A stretch of DNA of 64,000 nt from NCBI RefSeq assembly GCF_028898845.1, contig NZ_CP118574.1, forward strand, positions 1,054,001 to 1,118,000, in the 5' to 3' direction. The notes under the pieces were generated by a model. That model did no database searches and had not been told where the DNA came from. It saw nothing but the letters and a program-made list of their open reading frames with translations. Origin of the DNA: Streptomyces sp. WZ-12 (GTDB lineage Bacteria; Actinomycetota; Actinomycetes; Streptomycetales; Streptomycetaceae). Shown here in pieces: positions 9,054 to 17,514 of this stretch (position 1 is the stretch's first letter; each line of letters opens with the position of its first letter). The translations under genes were made by a program, and so were the position numbers.

Positions 9054-9611
9054 TCAGAGGGCGCCGGTGTCGAGGGCGATGCCGAACGGCTCCGGGATGT
9101 GGAGGACGGCGCCGTAGGGGTGCGGGCCGTCGGCCCGCGTGTAGCCGAGCCGCCCCGGTCCCGAGTAGAGCGTCACGGCGCGCTCCTGTCGATCGATCAA
9201 GAGGTAGAGTGGCGCGCCGTATTGGGCGTACCGCTTCCGCTTCACCACCCGGTCGGTGTCCGCGTTCGACTCCGAGGTGACCTCGACGACGAGGAGGGTG
9301 TCGGACGGCAGCAGCGCCGCCGCGCCCTTCGCCACGTCGGCCGGGACGACGGCGAGGTCGGGGACGTACCAGTTCGGCGAGCCGGGGAGGTCGAGGTTGC
9401 CGGAGCCGATCACACAGCCCAATTCCCGTGCCCGGGCGCGGATCTGCTCGCGGAGGGCGTCGGCGGCGGCTTCGTGGTCCCAACTGGGCGGCACGGTCTC
9501 GATGACCCCTTCGATGATTTCCGCTCGGTCGTCCTTGAGGTACTGGATGGCGCGTTTCAGGGCGTGTTCGGAGGATATGCCGCGGTGGTCGGCGGCGGGG
9601 ACTTCACTCAC
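9054..9611 (-). CDS. Uma2 family protein (DUF820, PD-(D/E)XK nuclease fold)
   Basis: A 185-residue member of the DUF820/Uma2 family, abundant in actinomycetes. The nuclease-like core is visible: E in AEIIEGVIE, PD of WYVPDLAVV, and the E-x-x-S segment LLVVEVTSESNADTDRVVKRKRYAQYGAPLYLLID. The family has a restriction-endonuclease-like fold but its cellular role is mostly unknown. GTG 9611 was chosen for the CAGGAGA about 8 nt upstream; it lies downstream of, and on the same strand as, the tRNA-like RNA and its terminator. Confidence 0.8.
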   Translation of the reverse strand: MSEVPAADHRGISSEHALKRAIQYLKDDRAEIIEGVIETVPPSWDHEAAADALREQIRARARELGCVIGSGNLDLPGSPNWYVPDLAVVPADVAKGAAALLPSDTLLVVEVTSESNADTDRVVKRKRYAQYGAPLYLLIDRQERAVTLYSGPGRLGYTRADGPHPYGAVLHIPEPFGIALDTGAL

Positions 9612-9672
9612 CGGGATCGTCTCCTGGGGGCGGGGGCGGCACGGGCACCCGATCGCGTCGCCGGCCGGGACG

Positions 9673-9708
9673 ACGAAGGGCCCCACCCTGACGGATGGGG
9701 CCCTTCGT
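9673..9708 (-). terminator. strong 13-bp stem terminator after the tRNA-like RNA
   Basis: A perfect 13-bp inverted repeat (ACGAAGGGCCCCA and its complement) with a 10-nt loop begins one base after the encoded CCA end of the tRNA-like gene on the minus strand. Actinomycete terminators often lack a U-tract, as here. It insulates the downstream Uma2 gene from the RNA transcript. Confidence 0.75.
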
Positions 9709-9709
9709 G

Positions 9710-9781
9710 TGGAGCGCCTGGCCGGCCTTGCACCTGCATCTCCCACCGGTTGGTGGACGTCTTGCCTTGGACCACAGACGC
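9710..9781 (-). tRNA. tRNA-like gene with encoded CCA and aberrant anticodon arm
   Basis: Read on the minus strand the 72 nt fold as a tRNA. The acceptor stem GCGTCTG/CAGGCGC pairs over 7 bp (one G-U), followed by T73 and an encoded CCA. U8 and the D-loop GG are present with a 3-bp D-stem GTC/GAC. The T-arm is GCAGG-TGCAAGG-CCGGC, with 4 of 5 pairs and conserved T54, C56, A57 and A58 positions. The anticodon arm is abnormal: CCACC-AACC-GGTGG gives a 5-bp stem with a tetraloop and no U33-type 7-nt loop, so no anticodon can be assigned. A minus-strand TATGAT (9817-9822) upstream and a strong hairpin downstream suggest an independent transcription unit. It could be a degenerate tRNA or a tRNA-like regulatory RNA. 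Confidence 0.5.
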
Positions 9782-9816
9782 GCGACTCCCGCCCGAAGAA
9801 CCGGAGTTGCACCAAG

Positions 9817-9822
9817 ATCATA
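9817..9822 (-). promoter_or_regulatory. candidate -10 box TATGAT for the tRNA-like RNA
   Basis: A near-consensus sigma-70-type -10 on the minus strand about 36 nt upstream of the tRNA-like 5' end. No good -35 is seen, so the call rests on the hexamer and its position. Confidence 0.35.
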
Positions 9823-9848
9823 ACCGATCCCCGCCGCGCCCCGCACCC

Positions 9849-10088
9849 TCAGCCCACGTAGGTGAGCTGGACGAGGGTGATTTCGGTGTCGCCGATGAGG
9901 ATGACCCCGGCGACGTGGCTGCGGGCGATGGTCCGCATCATCCGGTCGTCGGCGCCGTAGGGCTCGGAGTAGGCCAAGGGGTCGACCAGCGCGTCCAGCA
10001 TCAGCACTGATAAATCCCTACGGGCCTCATCGGGCAGGGACTTGTAGGTGGCGTGGAGGGCGGGGTCGAGGTGGAGCCGGTAGGTCAC
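9849..10088 (-). CDS. small RelE/ParE-like protein, candidate toxin of a two-gene module
   Basis: A 79-residue protein: MTYRLHLDPALHATYKSLP, then helices with DEARRDLSVLMLDALVDP, and C-terminal strands GVILIGDTEITLVQLTYVG. The size and the order of strand, two helices and strands fit the RelE/ParE toxin fold, but typical catalytic residues are not obvious. The GTG start overlaps the TGA of the upstream gene (GTGA), the coupling common in toxin-antitoxin pairs. A translation or gyrase toxin function is inference. Confidence 0.5.
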   Translation of the reverse strand: MTYRLHLDPALHATYKSLPDEARRDLSVLMLDALVDPLAYSEPYGADDRMMRTIARSHVAGVILIGDTEITLVQLTYVG

Positions 10089-10396
10089 GCGGCGCCTCGT
10101 CCCCGGGGGCCCGAATCGCCGGCGGCGGAGCGCAGTTCCTCGGTGGTGACATCGACCAGGCCGGCACGGTAGTTGGCCGGCAGGTTCCCGGCCCCGCTCA
10201 GGGTGGTGCGCAGCCCCTCGACCCGCTCGCGGTCGGCCTCGAAGGTCTCGATGAACCTCATCCAACGGTCCAGAATGGCCGGCAGCTCGCGGACATCGGT
10301 GAAGCTGACCTCCTGCATGAACGTCGCCCGGAGTTCCGAGTGTGGAAGGGCGTGCGCGATGCCGTCGACGGTCCACGGCCGACCGGAGCTGTTCAT
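10085..10396 (-). CDS. small acidic protein, candidate antitoxin partner
   Basis: A 103-residue protein with a strong AGGAGG upstream of the ATG. The sequence is helical and acidic (ELRATFMQEVSF, ILDRWMRFIETFEADRERVEGLRTTL). I see no recognised DNA-binding motif, so it is named antitoxin only from gene order: it is the first gene and overlaps the RelE-like gene by 4 nt. It could equally be an unrelated conserved actinomycete protein. Confidence 0.5.
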   Translation of the reverse strand: MNSSGRPWTVDGIAHALPHSELRATFMQEVSFTDVRELPAILDRWMRFIETFEADRERVEGLRTTLSGAGNLPANYRAGLVDVTTEELRSAAGDSGPRGRGAA

Positions 10397-10585
10397 CGGG
10401 TCCTCCTCACGACACTGCTGGCGCGGATGCGTGCTGCCACGGTAGCGAACCCCGAGCTCCCGCGCGGGCCCGCCCGTTCGGTTACCGATGGTGACGGCGT
10501 TGCCGAGTACGCCGGGGCACCCGTAGGCGGGCGGAGGACGCCCCTCGGAGCCGACCCGCCATCGTGCGAACGTCAGCACTAGGGT

Positions 10586-10613
10586 GGTAGGTGCACCACC
10601 TGCACCACCTACC
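10586..10613. promoter_or_regulatory. inverted repeat GGTAGGT-N14-ACCTACC with tandem TGCACCACC copies
   Basis: Perfect 7-bp arms surround two head-to-tail copies of TGCACCACC (10592-10600 and 10601-10609), ending 21 nt before the methyltransferase start. It sits where an operator or leader hairpin would act on that gene. No regulator is assigned. Confidence 0.35.
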
Positions 10614-10634
10614 GAACGAGCTGGGGAACGAGCC

Positions 10635-11300
10635 ATGACGGAGGGCGGACCGGAGCTGGCGTCCGAGCAGCGGCGGCACTGGCAGGAGACCTACTCCGTG
10701 CACCCCGGCATGTACGGCGACGAGCCGTCCGCGGCGGCCCGTTACGCGGCGGAGGCGTTCCGCGCCGCCGGTGCCGCGCGGGTGCTGGAGCTGGGCGCCG
10801 GCCACGGCCGCGACGCCCTGCACTTCGCCCGCGAGGGGTTCGCCGTCCACGCGACCGACTTCAGCCGCACCGCCCTGGACCAGCTCTCCGCCACCGCGCG
10901 GGCGCAGGGCCTCGGCGACCGCATCGCCACCACCGTGCACGACGTCCGTGAGCCGCTGCCGCTGGCGGACGGCTCGGCGGACGCGGTCTTCGCGCACATG
11001 GTGCTGTGCATGGCCCTGTCCACACAGGAGATCCGGTCCCTGGTCAACGAGGTCCGCCGGGTGCTGCGCCCCGGAGGCGTCTTCGTCTACACGGTCCGGC
11101 ACACCGGCGACGTCCACTACGGCGCCGGCACCGCCCACGGGGACGACATCTACGAACACGGCGGCTTCGCCGTCCACTTCTTCCCCCGGCACCTCGTCGA
11201 CGCACTCGCCGCGGGCTGGCGGCTCGCCGACGTCCACGCCTTCGAGGAGGGTGGCCTCCCCCGCCGGCTGTGGCGGATCACGCAGACGGTGCCCGACTGA
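10635..11300 (+). CDS. class I SAM-dependent methyltransferase
   Basis: A 221-residue protein. Motif I is RVLELGAGHGRDALHFA, followed by HATDFSRTALDQL, an acidic motif II, AVFAHMVLCMAL (motif IV region) and LRPGGVFVYTVRHT. The C-terminal part HYGAGTAHGDDIYEHGGFAVHFF is typical of the Tellurite-resistance/TehB-like methyltransferases of actinomycetes. ATG 10635 follows GGGGAACGAG. It precedes the esterase gene by 56 nt on the same strand, so the two may be co-transcribed. Confidence 0.8.
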   Translation: MTEGGPELASEQRRHWQETYSVHPGMYGDEPSAAARYAAEAFRAAGAARVLELGAGHGRDALHFAREGFAVHATDFSRTALDQLSATARAQGLGDRIATTVHDVREPLPLADGSADAVFAHMVLCMALSTQEIRSLVNEVRRVLRPGGVFVYTVRHTGDVHYGAGTAHGDDIYEHGGFAVHFFPRHLVDALAAGWRLADVHAFEEGGLPRRLWRITQTVPD

Positions 11301-11356
11301 GCTGCTGACCTGCCGCTGAGGACGGTACAGAGGAATCGACGAAGTCGGAGGAACCG

Positions 11357-12784
11357 ATGGAACCGGTCGTGGCGACGTCCGCCGGCCAGGTCAGAGGGGT
11401 GGCCCGGGACGGGATCGCGGGTTTCCTCGGCATTCCCTACGCCGCCGCGCCCGAGGGGCCGTTGCGCTTCCGGCCGCCCGCGCCCGCGCCCGGCTGGGAC
11501 GGGGTCAGGGACGCCACCGCGTTCGGCTCGGCTCCCCCGCAGTTGGCGCCGGGGCCGGGAGCGCCGGCGGCCTGGCGGCCGGGCGACGGACTGGACTGCC
11601 TGACCGTGAACGTGTGGACCCCGCAGGCGGGCGCGGCGCGGTTGCCGGTCATGGTGTGGATCTACGGCGGCCTGTGGAAGTACGGCGCGGCGAGCATGCC
11701 CCACTACGACGGCGCCGCGCTGGCCGGCTCCGGGGTCGTGGTGGTGACCTTCAACTACCGTGTGGGGTTCGAGGGGTTCGGGCAGCTGCCCGGCGTCGAG
11801 GACAACCGCGGGCTGCGCGACCAGCTCGCCGCCCTGGAGTGGGTGCGGGAGAACATCGCCGGGTTCGGCGGCGACCCCGACCGGGTGACGGTCTTCGGCC
11901 AGTCCGCCGGTGCGGCCGCCACGGCCCTGCTCGCGACCGCGCCGGCCGCCGCGGGCCTGTTCCGGCGCGCGATCGCCCAGAGCATTCCCGCCGGCGCCCG
12001 CACCCCCGACGAGGCCGAGGCCGTCACGGCGGCGATCGCGGCGGCGGCCGAAGTGCCGCCGACCGCCGAGGCGTTGGCCGCCCTGCCGCCCGAGGCGCTG
12101 CTCGCCGTCCAGGACGCGCCGCTACGCACCATGGCCGGGCCCACCGCGTTCGCCCCCGTCATCGACGGTGACCTGGTGACCGGGCCGCCCTGGACGGCGT
12201 TCCGGGCGGGCGCGGGGCGCGGTGTCGACCTCGTTTGCGGGTTCACCCACGAGGAATACCGGGGCCAGGGCCCGCCGGCGCCGCCGGGGGTCGACGTGGC
12301 GGCCGTCGCTGAGGCGTTCGGACTGGACCGGGCCGCGGCTGCCGCCTATCGCCGCAGCCAACCGACCCTAGACGACGCGGAGTTGTGCACGGTGATGCTC
12401 TCCGACGCCGTCGTCCGGATGCCCACCACGTGGGTGGCCGAGGCGCATGCCGCTGCGGGCGGGCGGACGTGGCTCTACGACTTCGCCTGGCGCGGGCCCA
12501 CGTTGGGTGCCGCCCACGGCATCGACGTCCCCCTCGTCTTCGGCACCGCCACCACCCGCCCGGCCGCCCGTTTCCTCGGCTCCCCACCGCCGGCCGATGC
12601 CGCCGCGCTCTCCGCGGACCTGCGCGCGGCCTGGACCTCCTTCGCGGCAACCGGCGACCCGGGGTGGCCGCGCTTCCACCCCGACCGCCCCACCACCCGG
12701 ATCTGGGACACGCCCCCCACCGACGCCCCCTATCCACTGGACGCCTCCCGGCGCATCTGGCAACGCCACGCGGCCCGCAGTTGA
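11357..12784 (+). CDS. type-B carboxylesterase/lipase family hydrolase with altered oxyanion motif
   Basis: A 475-residue alpha/beta-hydrolase of the carboxylesterase type-B family. The nucleophile elbow is FGQSAGAAA, the N-terminal family signature is GFLGIPYAAAPEGPLRF, and the catalytic His region is GAAHGIDVPLVFG. The oxyanion-hole HGG(G/A) of the family reads IYGGLW here, so the usual His is Tyr and the third Gly is Leu. No signal peptide is seen, so it is probably cytoplasmic. ATG 11357 follows GAGGAACC. Substrate is unknown; activity may be altered by the oxyanion change. Confidence 0.82.
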   Translation: MEPVVATSAGQVRGVARDGIAGFLGIPYAAAPEGPLRFRPPAPAPGWDGVRDATAFGSAPPQLAPGPGAPAAWRPGDGLDCLTVNVWTPQAGAARLPVMVWIYGGLWKYGAASMPHYDGAALAGSGVVVVTFNYRVGFEGFGQLPGVEDNRGLRDQLAALEWVRENIAGFGGDPDRVTVFGQSAGAAATALLATAPAAAGLFRRAIAQSIPAGARTPDEAEAVTAAIAAAAEVPPTAEALAALPPEALLAVQDAPLRTMAGPTAFAPVIDGDLVTGPPWTAFRAGAGRGVDLVCGFTHEEYRGQGPPAPPGVDVAAVAEAFGLDRAAAAAYRRSQPTLDDAELCTVMLSDAVVRMPTTWVAEAHAAAGGRTWLYDFAWRGPTLGAAHGIDVPLVFGTATTRPAARFLGSPPPADAAALSADLRAAWTSFAATGDPGWPRFHPDRPTTRIWDTPPTDAPYPLDASRRIWQRHAARS

Positions 12785-12863
12785 CCGTTCGCGGTGGCAG
12801 GGCGGGAGCGGGAGGACGGGACGCTGACGGGAGCCCCCTCATCGCTCGGCGGTGGACGGTGGA

Positions 12864-14678
12864 TCACAGGACGGCGTCGAGCAGCTCCCGGGTGTAGGGG
12901 GCGCGGGGTGCGGCGAAGACGGCGTCACGGGTTCCGGTCTCGACGAGCTCGCCGTCCCTCAGTACGGCGATGCGGTCGCAGAAGTGCCGTACCACCGCCA
13001 GGTCGTGGGAGATGAACAGCAGCGACAGGCCCAGTTCCGCGCGCAGGTCCATCAGCAGGTTGAGGACCTGTGCCTGGACGGACACGTCGAGCGCGGACAC
13101 CGGCTCGTCGGCGATGATCAGGCGGGGGCGCAGGGCCAACGCACGGGCGATGCCGATCCGTTGGCGCTGCCCGCCGGAGAACTCATGCGGATAACCGGAC
13201 AGTTGGGAGGAGGACAGGCCGACCTGGTCGAGGAGTTCGACGGCCCGGAGCCGGCGGGCCCGGGCGTCCAGTGTGGTGTGGATGCGCAGGGGCGTGGTGA
13301 CGAGCTCCTCGACCGTGCGGCGCGGGTTGAGGGAGGCGTAGGGGTCCTGGAAGACCAGTTGCACCTCGCGGCTCAGCTCGCGGCGCAGCGGGGTGTCCCT
13401 CGCCGCGCGGGTGATGTCCCGCCCGTCGAACCGGACCGCCCCGGCGGTGGGTTGGCGCAGGCCGGCGAGGACCCTGGCGAGGGTGGACTTGCCCGAGCCG
13501 GACTCGCCGACCAGCCCCACCGTCTCGCCGCGCGCGACGTGCAGGGACACCCCGCGCACCGCGGCGACCGGCCGCCCGCGCCGCAGCAGTGACTCCCGTC
13601 GCGCGGGGAACTCCACCCGTACGTCGGCGAGTTCGGCGAGTGCGGGGCGGTGGGGCAGATCGGCGGGGCGCGGAGCCGGCACCGAGGCGGAGACAGGGTG
13701 CCGTACCCGATCCGGTGCCGGTTCCGGCTCGTCGACGGTGGGCAGTCGGGTTCCGGGAACGGTGTCCAGGGTGGGTGCGGCGCCGATGAGGGCGCGGGTG
13801 TAGGGGTGGTCGGGGGCGGTGCGGAGCCGTTCGGTAGGGCCCTGTTCGACGACCCGGCCGGCGCGCATGACCAGCATCCGGTCGCAGGTCGCGGCGACCA
13901 CGCCCACGTCGTGCGTGATGAGCAGCATCGCGGTGCCCGCCTCGGCCTGGAGGTCGCGCAGCAGGTCGAGGACCTGGCGCTGCACCTGGGAGTCGAGCGC
14001 GGTGGTCGGCTCGTCCGCGATCAGCACGTCCGGTTCGTTGATCAACGCCATCGCGATCACCACGCGTTGCCGCATCCCGCCCGACAGTTGGTGTGGATGG
14101 TCCCCGGCGCGCCGGGCGGGGATGCCCACCCGCTCCAACATGGCGGCGGCGCGTTCCCGTGCCTGGCGGCGACTGGCCCGGCGGTGGTGGATGCGGTACG
14201 CCTCGGCGAGTTGCGCGCCCACGGTGTGGTACGGGGAGAGGGCGTCGAGCGCGTCCTGGAAGACCATGGCGAGGCGGGCGCCGCGCAGGGTCTTGAGCCG
14301 GGCCTCGGGGGCACCCACCACCTCAACGCCGGCTTCCGGCGTGGTGCCTGGGCCTTGCCCACCGGCCGAACGCCCGCCCACGTCACGGGCCGAACCACTG
14401 CTACCGCCCCGGACGCCGCCGCCGATGCGCACGCTCCCGCCGATCCGGGTGCGGCCAGGATCGTGCAGCCCCATCGTGGCCAGCCCGATGCTGGACTTGC
14501 CCGAACCGGACTCGCCGACCAGTCCCAACGTCTCGCCGGGCGCCAGCTCGAAGGAGACGCCCGCGACCGCGGTAACGGGACCGCGCGGGCTCGCGAACGC
14601 CACGCTCAGATCGCGCACACTCAGCACGGCGCCCAGTTCCCGCTCGGTTTTCGGGTCCGCTTTCACGTCCGCTTTCAT
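12864..14678 (-). CDS. oligopeptide ABC transporter ATP-binding protein, two fused NBDs (DppD-DppF type)
   Basis: 604 residues with two complete ATPase domains. NBD1: Walker A GLVGESGSGKSS, signature LSGGMRQRV, Walker B VLIADEPT, H-loop ITHDVG. NBD2: GLVGESGSGKST, signature FSGGQRQRI, LIIADEPV, ISHDLA. The oligopeptide-type C-terminal helices HPYTRALIGAAP and APYTRELLDAVL follow each NBD. NBD1 carries a roughly 45-residue Gly/Ser-rich insertion (RIGGGVRGGSSGSARD region) between Walker A and the Q-loop. The ATG overlaps the TGA of the permease gene (ATGA). It energises uptake through the two permeases of this operon. Confidence 0.92.
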   Translation of the reverse strand: MKADVKADPKTERELGAVLSVRDLSVAFASPRGPVTAVAGVSFELAPGETLGLVGESGSGKSSIGLATMGLHDPGRTRIGGSVRIGGGVRGGSSGSARDVGGRSAGGQGPGTTPEAGVEVVGAPEARLKTLRGARLAMVFQDALDALSPYHTVGAQLAEAYRIHHRRASRRQARERAAAMLERVGIPARRAGDHPHQLSGGMRQRVVIAMALINEPDVLIADEPTTALDSQVQRQVLDLLRDLQAEAGTAMLLITHDVGVVAATCDRMLVMRAGRVVEQGPTERLRTAPDHPYTRALIGAAPTLDTVPGTRLPTVDEPEPAPDRVRHPVSASVPAPRPADLPHRPALAELADVRVEFPARRESLLRRGRPVAAVRGVSLHVARGETVGLVGESGSGKSTLARVLAGLRQPTAGAVRFDGRDITRAARDTPLRRELSREVQLVFQDPYASLNPRRTVEELVTTPLRIHTTLDARARRLRAVELLDQVGLSSSQLSGYPHEFSGGQRQRIGIARALALRPRLIIADEPVSALDVSVQAQVLNLLMDLRAELGLSLLFISHDLAVVRHFCDRIAVLRDGELVETGTRDAVFAAPRAPYTRELLDAVL

Positions 14679-15667
14679 GTCAGCCTCACACGGGGATCGA
14701 GCCAGGCCACCACCAGGTCGGCGAGGGCCACGAAGACGACGACGAAGAAGGCGGCGAGCAGCACCGTGCCGACGACGGTGGGCAGGTCGTTGCCGGTGAC
14801 CGCGTCGACGGCCAGCTTGCCGACGCCGCCGAGCCCGAAGACGGTCTCGGTGATGAACGCGCCGCCGAACAACGCACCGATCTCCAGCCCGAGCAGTTGG
14901 ACCAGCGGCCCGGCCGCCCCGCGCGCGGTGTACTTCAGGTGCGCACGCAGGGCGCCAAGTCCTTTGGCCCGGGCGGTGCGTACGAACCCTTCGGGCATGG
15001 TCTCCAGCATTTGCGAGCGCGTCAGACGGGCGAAGACCGCGGCGTTGACGAAGCCGAGCACCAGCCAGGGCAGCAGCAGGCCCGCGGCCCATCGGCCGGG
15101 GTGGTCGGCCAGCGGGACGTACTGCGGCATGGGCAGCAGCCCGGTGCCGTAGACCAGGAGGAGTTGCAGCAGGTAGCCGAGGAAGTAGATCTGGACGCTG
15201 GCGCCGATCAGGTTGAAGCCCGACAGCAGCCGGTCGGTCGCGGTGCCGCGGCGCAGCGCGGCGACCAGGCCCGCGCCGACGCCGAGGACGAGGATCACCA
15301 CGAGGGCGCCGCCGGCGAGCGAGACGGTCACCGGCAGGCGGTCCCCGATGGCGTCGAGGACGGGTTGGTGGAGGGCGTAGGAGTAGCCCAGGCAGGGGGC
15401 GGGGCAGTGGAGGGGGGTGCCGTCGACGTCGGCGATGGTGCGGCCGGTGACGAGGCCGCCGAGGTAGTCCAGGAACTGGGCGACCAGGGGTTGGTCGAGT
15501 CCCATGCTGGTGCGGACGGCCTCGACCTGTGCGGTGTCGCACTTGGGGCCGCAGGCGATCAGGGCCGGGTCGGAGGGGGCGGCGTAGAAGAGCCCGAAGG
15601 CCGCGGCGGCGATCGCCAACAGCACGGCGGCGGCTTGCAGGGCGCGCCTGAGGAGGTAGCTGGTCAT
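14675..15667 (-). CDS. oligopeptide ABC transporter permease (DppB type)
   Basis: 330 residues starting MTSYLLRRALQAAAVLLAIAA, the classic DppB/OppB N-terminal membrane helix, with a periplasmic loop and a BPD_transp_1 domain. The EAA-like loop reads GFVRTARAKGLGALRAHLKY. The Cys-bearing loop IACGPKCDT with HCPAPCLG is unusual and may form disulfides outside. It is coupled to the downstream ATPase by a 4-nt overlap and lies 9 nt after the binding-protein gene. Confidence 0.9.
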   Translation of the reverse strand: MTSYLLRRALQAAAVLLAIAAAAFGLFYAAPSDPALIACGPKCDTAQVEAVRTSMGLDQPLVAQFLDYLGGLVTGRTIADVDGTPLHCPAPCLGYSYALHQPVLDAIGDRLPVTVSLAGGALVVILVLGVGAGLVAALRRGTATDRLLSGFNLIGASVQIYFLGYLLQLLLVYGTGLLPMPQYVPLADHPGRWAAGLLLPWLVLGFVNAAVFARLTRSQMLETMPEGFVRTARAKGLGALRAHLKYTARGAAGPLVQLLGLEIGALFGGAFITETVFGLGGVGKLAVDAVTGNDLPTVVGTVLLAAFFVVVFVALADLVVAWLDPRVRLT

Positions 15668-15676
15668 GGCCTTCGG

Positions 15677-17455
15677 TCAGGGTGTCTTGACGAACAGGTC
15701 CGCGGCGGCGATGGAGCCGTAGATCGGGTGGATGGCGGCCCCACCGACGCGTGCGCCGCGGAACTGGGAGACGCTGCTGTAGAGGAACGGCACGAGGGGG
15801 ACGTCCTTCATCACCACTTCCTCCAGGTCGATCAGTGCCTTGGCCTTCTGCTGGGCGTCGCCGATCGCGGCGATCCGCTCCAGTTCCCGGTCCACGGCGG
15901 GGTTGGCGTAGCGGATGGAGTTGGAGAGGCTGTCCAGTCGGCTGTCGAAGCTGTCCGGCAGCAGCGTCGAAGGGGTGGGCCAGTCAACGGAGTTGGTGGA
16001 CAGCCACAGGTCGTAGGGGGCCGGTCCGCGGAAGACCTCGCTGTGGAAGGCGGCCGGTTCCAGGCGCTTGACGACGAGCGTGATGCCGGCCTTGCCGAAG
16101 GCGTCGCTGAGTACCTGGGCGAGCCGGTCGTCCTGCGGACTGTCCGCCGCGTAGGCGTAGGTGAGGTGGGTGACCTTGGTCCTGGCCTTGGCGAGGTGTT
16201 CCCTGGCCTTGGCGAGGTCGCCGGTGGGCGCGACCGGGTACGGGTCGTACTTCCGCCAGCCGACGACGGCCGGCGAGGAGAGGGTGGTGGCGAAGTCGCC
16301 GACGTGGGAACCGCCGAGGACCTGGCGGGCCTGGGCCCGGGGGAAGAGGTAGTGGATGGCCTTGCGGACCTCGGGATCGGTGACCCGGCTGTTCTTGATG
16401 TAGAGGTCCTGGGTGTAGGCGCCGCGGCTGCCGGACACGATCAACTTCCGCTTGGCCGGGTCGCGTTCGGCCGTCGCGAGCAGTTCCGGCGGCACCTCGC
16501 CCTTGGTACTGACCGTGGTCGGGCCGTCGCCGCGCCCGTTGAACACCTCCTGGGCGGTGTTGAGGGCCTGCTTGCCGAAGGTGAACACGAAGCGGTCCGG
16601 GTACTGGTGGCGGATCGGGTCGGTCTCCGCCTTCCAGTGCGGGTTGCGCTCCAGCGTGAGGCGCTGGTTCTGCTTGTGCTCGACGATCCGGTACGGGCCG
16701 CTGGCGAACGGTGTGACGTCGTAACCGGTTCCGGTGTCCTTGTCCTTGCGGACCGGCGAGGAGGATGACTGGGCGGCCATGTACGGGACATCGGCCTGTG
16801 GCTCGGGGAAGTGGAAGACGAGGGTCTTGTCGTCCGGCGTCTCGATGGCGTCGAGGTCGCCGTCCGCGGGCCCCCGGTACTTCTTCACGGCCGCGCTGCG
16901 GTCCTTCGACCCGGTGAGCCACTCCGGCCAGTAGGTGGGGCCGGCCTCGAAGCCCGGGGCGAAGGTGCGCTCGATCCCGTACTTGACCTGCGCGGCGGTG
17001 ATCGGCTTGCCGTCTTCCCAGGCAATGCCGTCCTTGAGGTGGTAGGTCCAGGTGCGGCCGCCGTCGGCGGAGGTACCGGTGTCGGTGGCCAGGTCGCCCA
17101 CCAACGTCGGTTTGCCGTTGACGACTTGATACTGCGTCAACTGTCTGCCCCAGAGCAGTGAGGTGCTGTAGCTCTCTCCCGTGTAGATCTTCTGGGGGTC
17201 CAGGTGCGGGTAGTCGGTGGCGTTGGCGACGGTCACGGTGCCGCCCGTCCTGGCGCCGGGCACCGCGGGCGCCGGCCCCGCGCTGTCCTTCGCGGTCCCC
17301 AGGGACGCGGTCAGGCGCTTGCCGCTCTTCGCCGCCGTGCTCTCCTTCCCGTCCCGCGCGCCGGCTCCCGCGCCCGCGGAGCAGGAGCACAGCAACAGGG
17401 CGGTGACGGTGGCGAGGACGGGCAGGGCGGCGGCGCGCGGGGGAATTCCGGGCAT
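15677..17455 (-). CDS. oligopeptide ABC transporter substrate-binding lipoprotein (SBP family 5)
   Basis: 592 residues. The signal sequence ends in LLLCSCSAGAG, which contains a usable lipobox Cys. The mature protein has the family-5 binding-protein pattern: GGTVTVANATDYPHLDPQ, WTYHLKDGIAWEDGKPITAAQVKYGIERTF (in pieces) and ASGPYRIVEHKQNQRLTLERN. It captures peptides or related ligands outside the membrane and delivers them to DppB/DppC. ATG 17455 is followed by the basic signal region. It is the second gene of the importer operon. Ligand unknown. Confidence 0.9.
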   Translation of the reverse strand: MPGIPPRAAALPVLATVTALLLCSCSAGAGAGARDGKESTAAKSGKRLTASLGTAKDSAGPAPAVPGARTGGTVTVANATDYPHLDPQKIYTGESYSTSLLWGRQLTQYQVVNGKPTLVGDLATDTGTSADGGRTWTYHLKDGIAWEDGKPITAAQVKYGIERTFAPGFEAGPTYWPEWLTGSKDRSAAVKKYRGPADGDLDAIETPDDKTLVFHFPEPQADVPYMAAQSSSSPVRKDKDTGTGYDVTPFASGPYRIVEHKQNQRLTLERNPHWKAETDPIRHQYPDRFVFTFGKQALNTAQEVFNGRGDGPTTVSTKGEVPPELLATAERDPAKRKLIVSGSRGAYTQDLYIKNSRVTDPEVRKAIHYLFPRAQARQVLGGSHVGDFATTLSSPAVVGWRKYDPYPVAPTGDLAKAREHLAKARTKVTHLTYAYAADSPQDDRLAQVLSDAFGKAGITLVVKRLEPAAFHSEVFRGPAPYDLWLSTNSVDWPTPSTLLPDSFDSRLDSLSNSIRYANPAVDRELERIAAIGDAQQKAKALIDLEEVVMKDVPLVPFLYSSVSQFRGARVGGAAIHPIYGSIAAADLFVKTP

Positions 17456-17514
17456 GGCGAACTCCAACGTGGATGGGGAGGGATGGGGAAGGGGGTGGAG
17501 AAGGGCGGGCCGGA

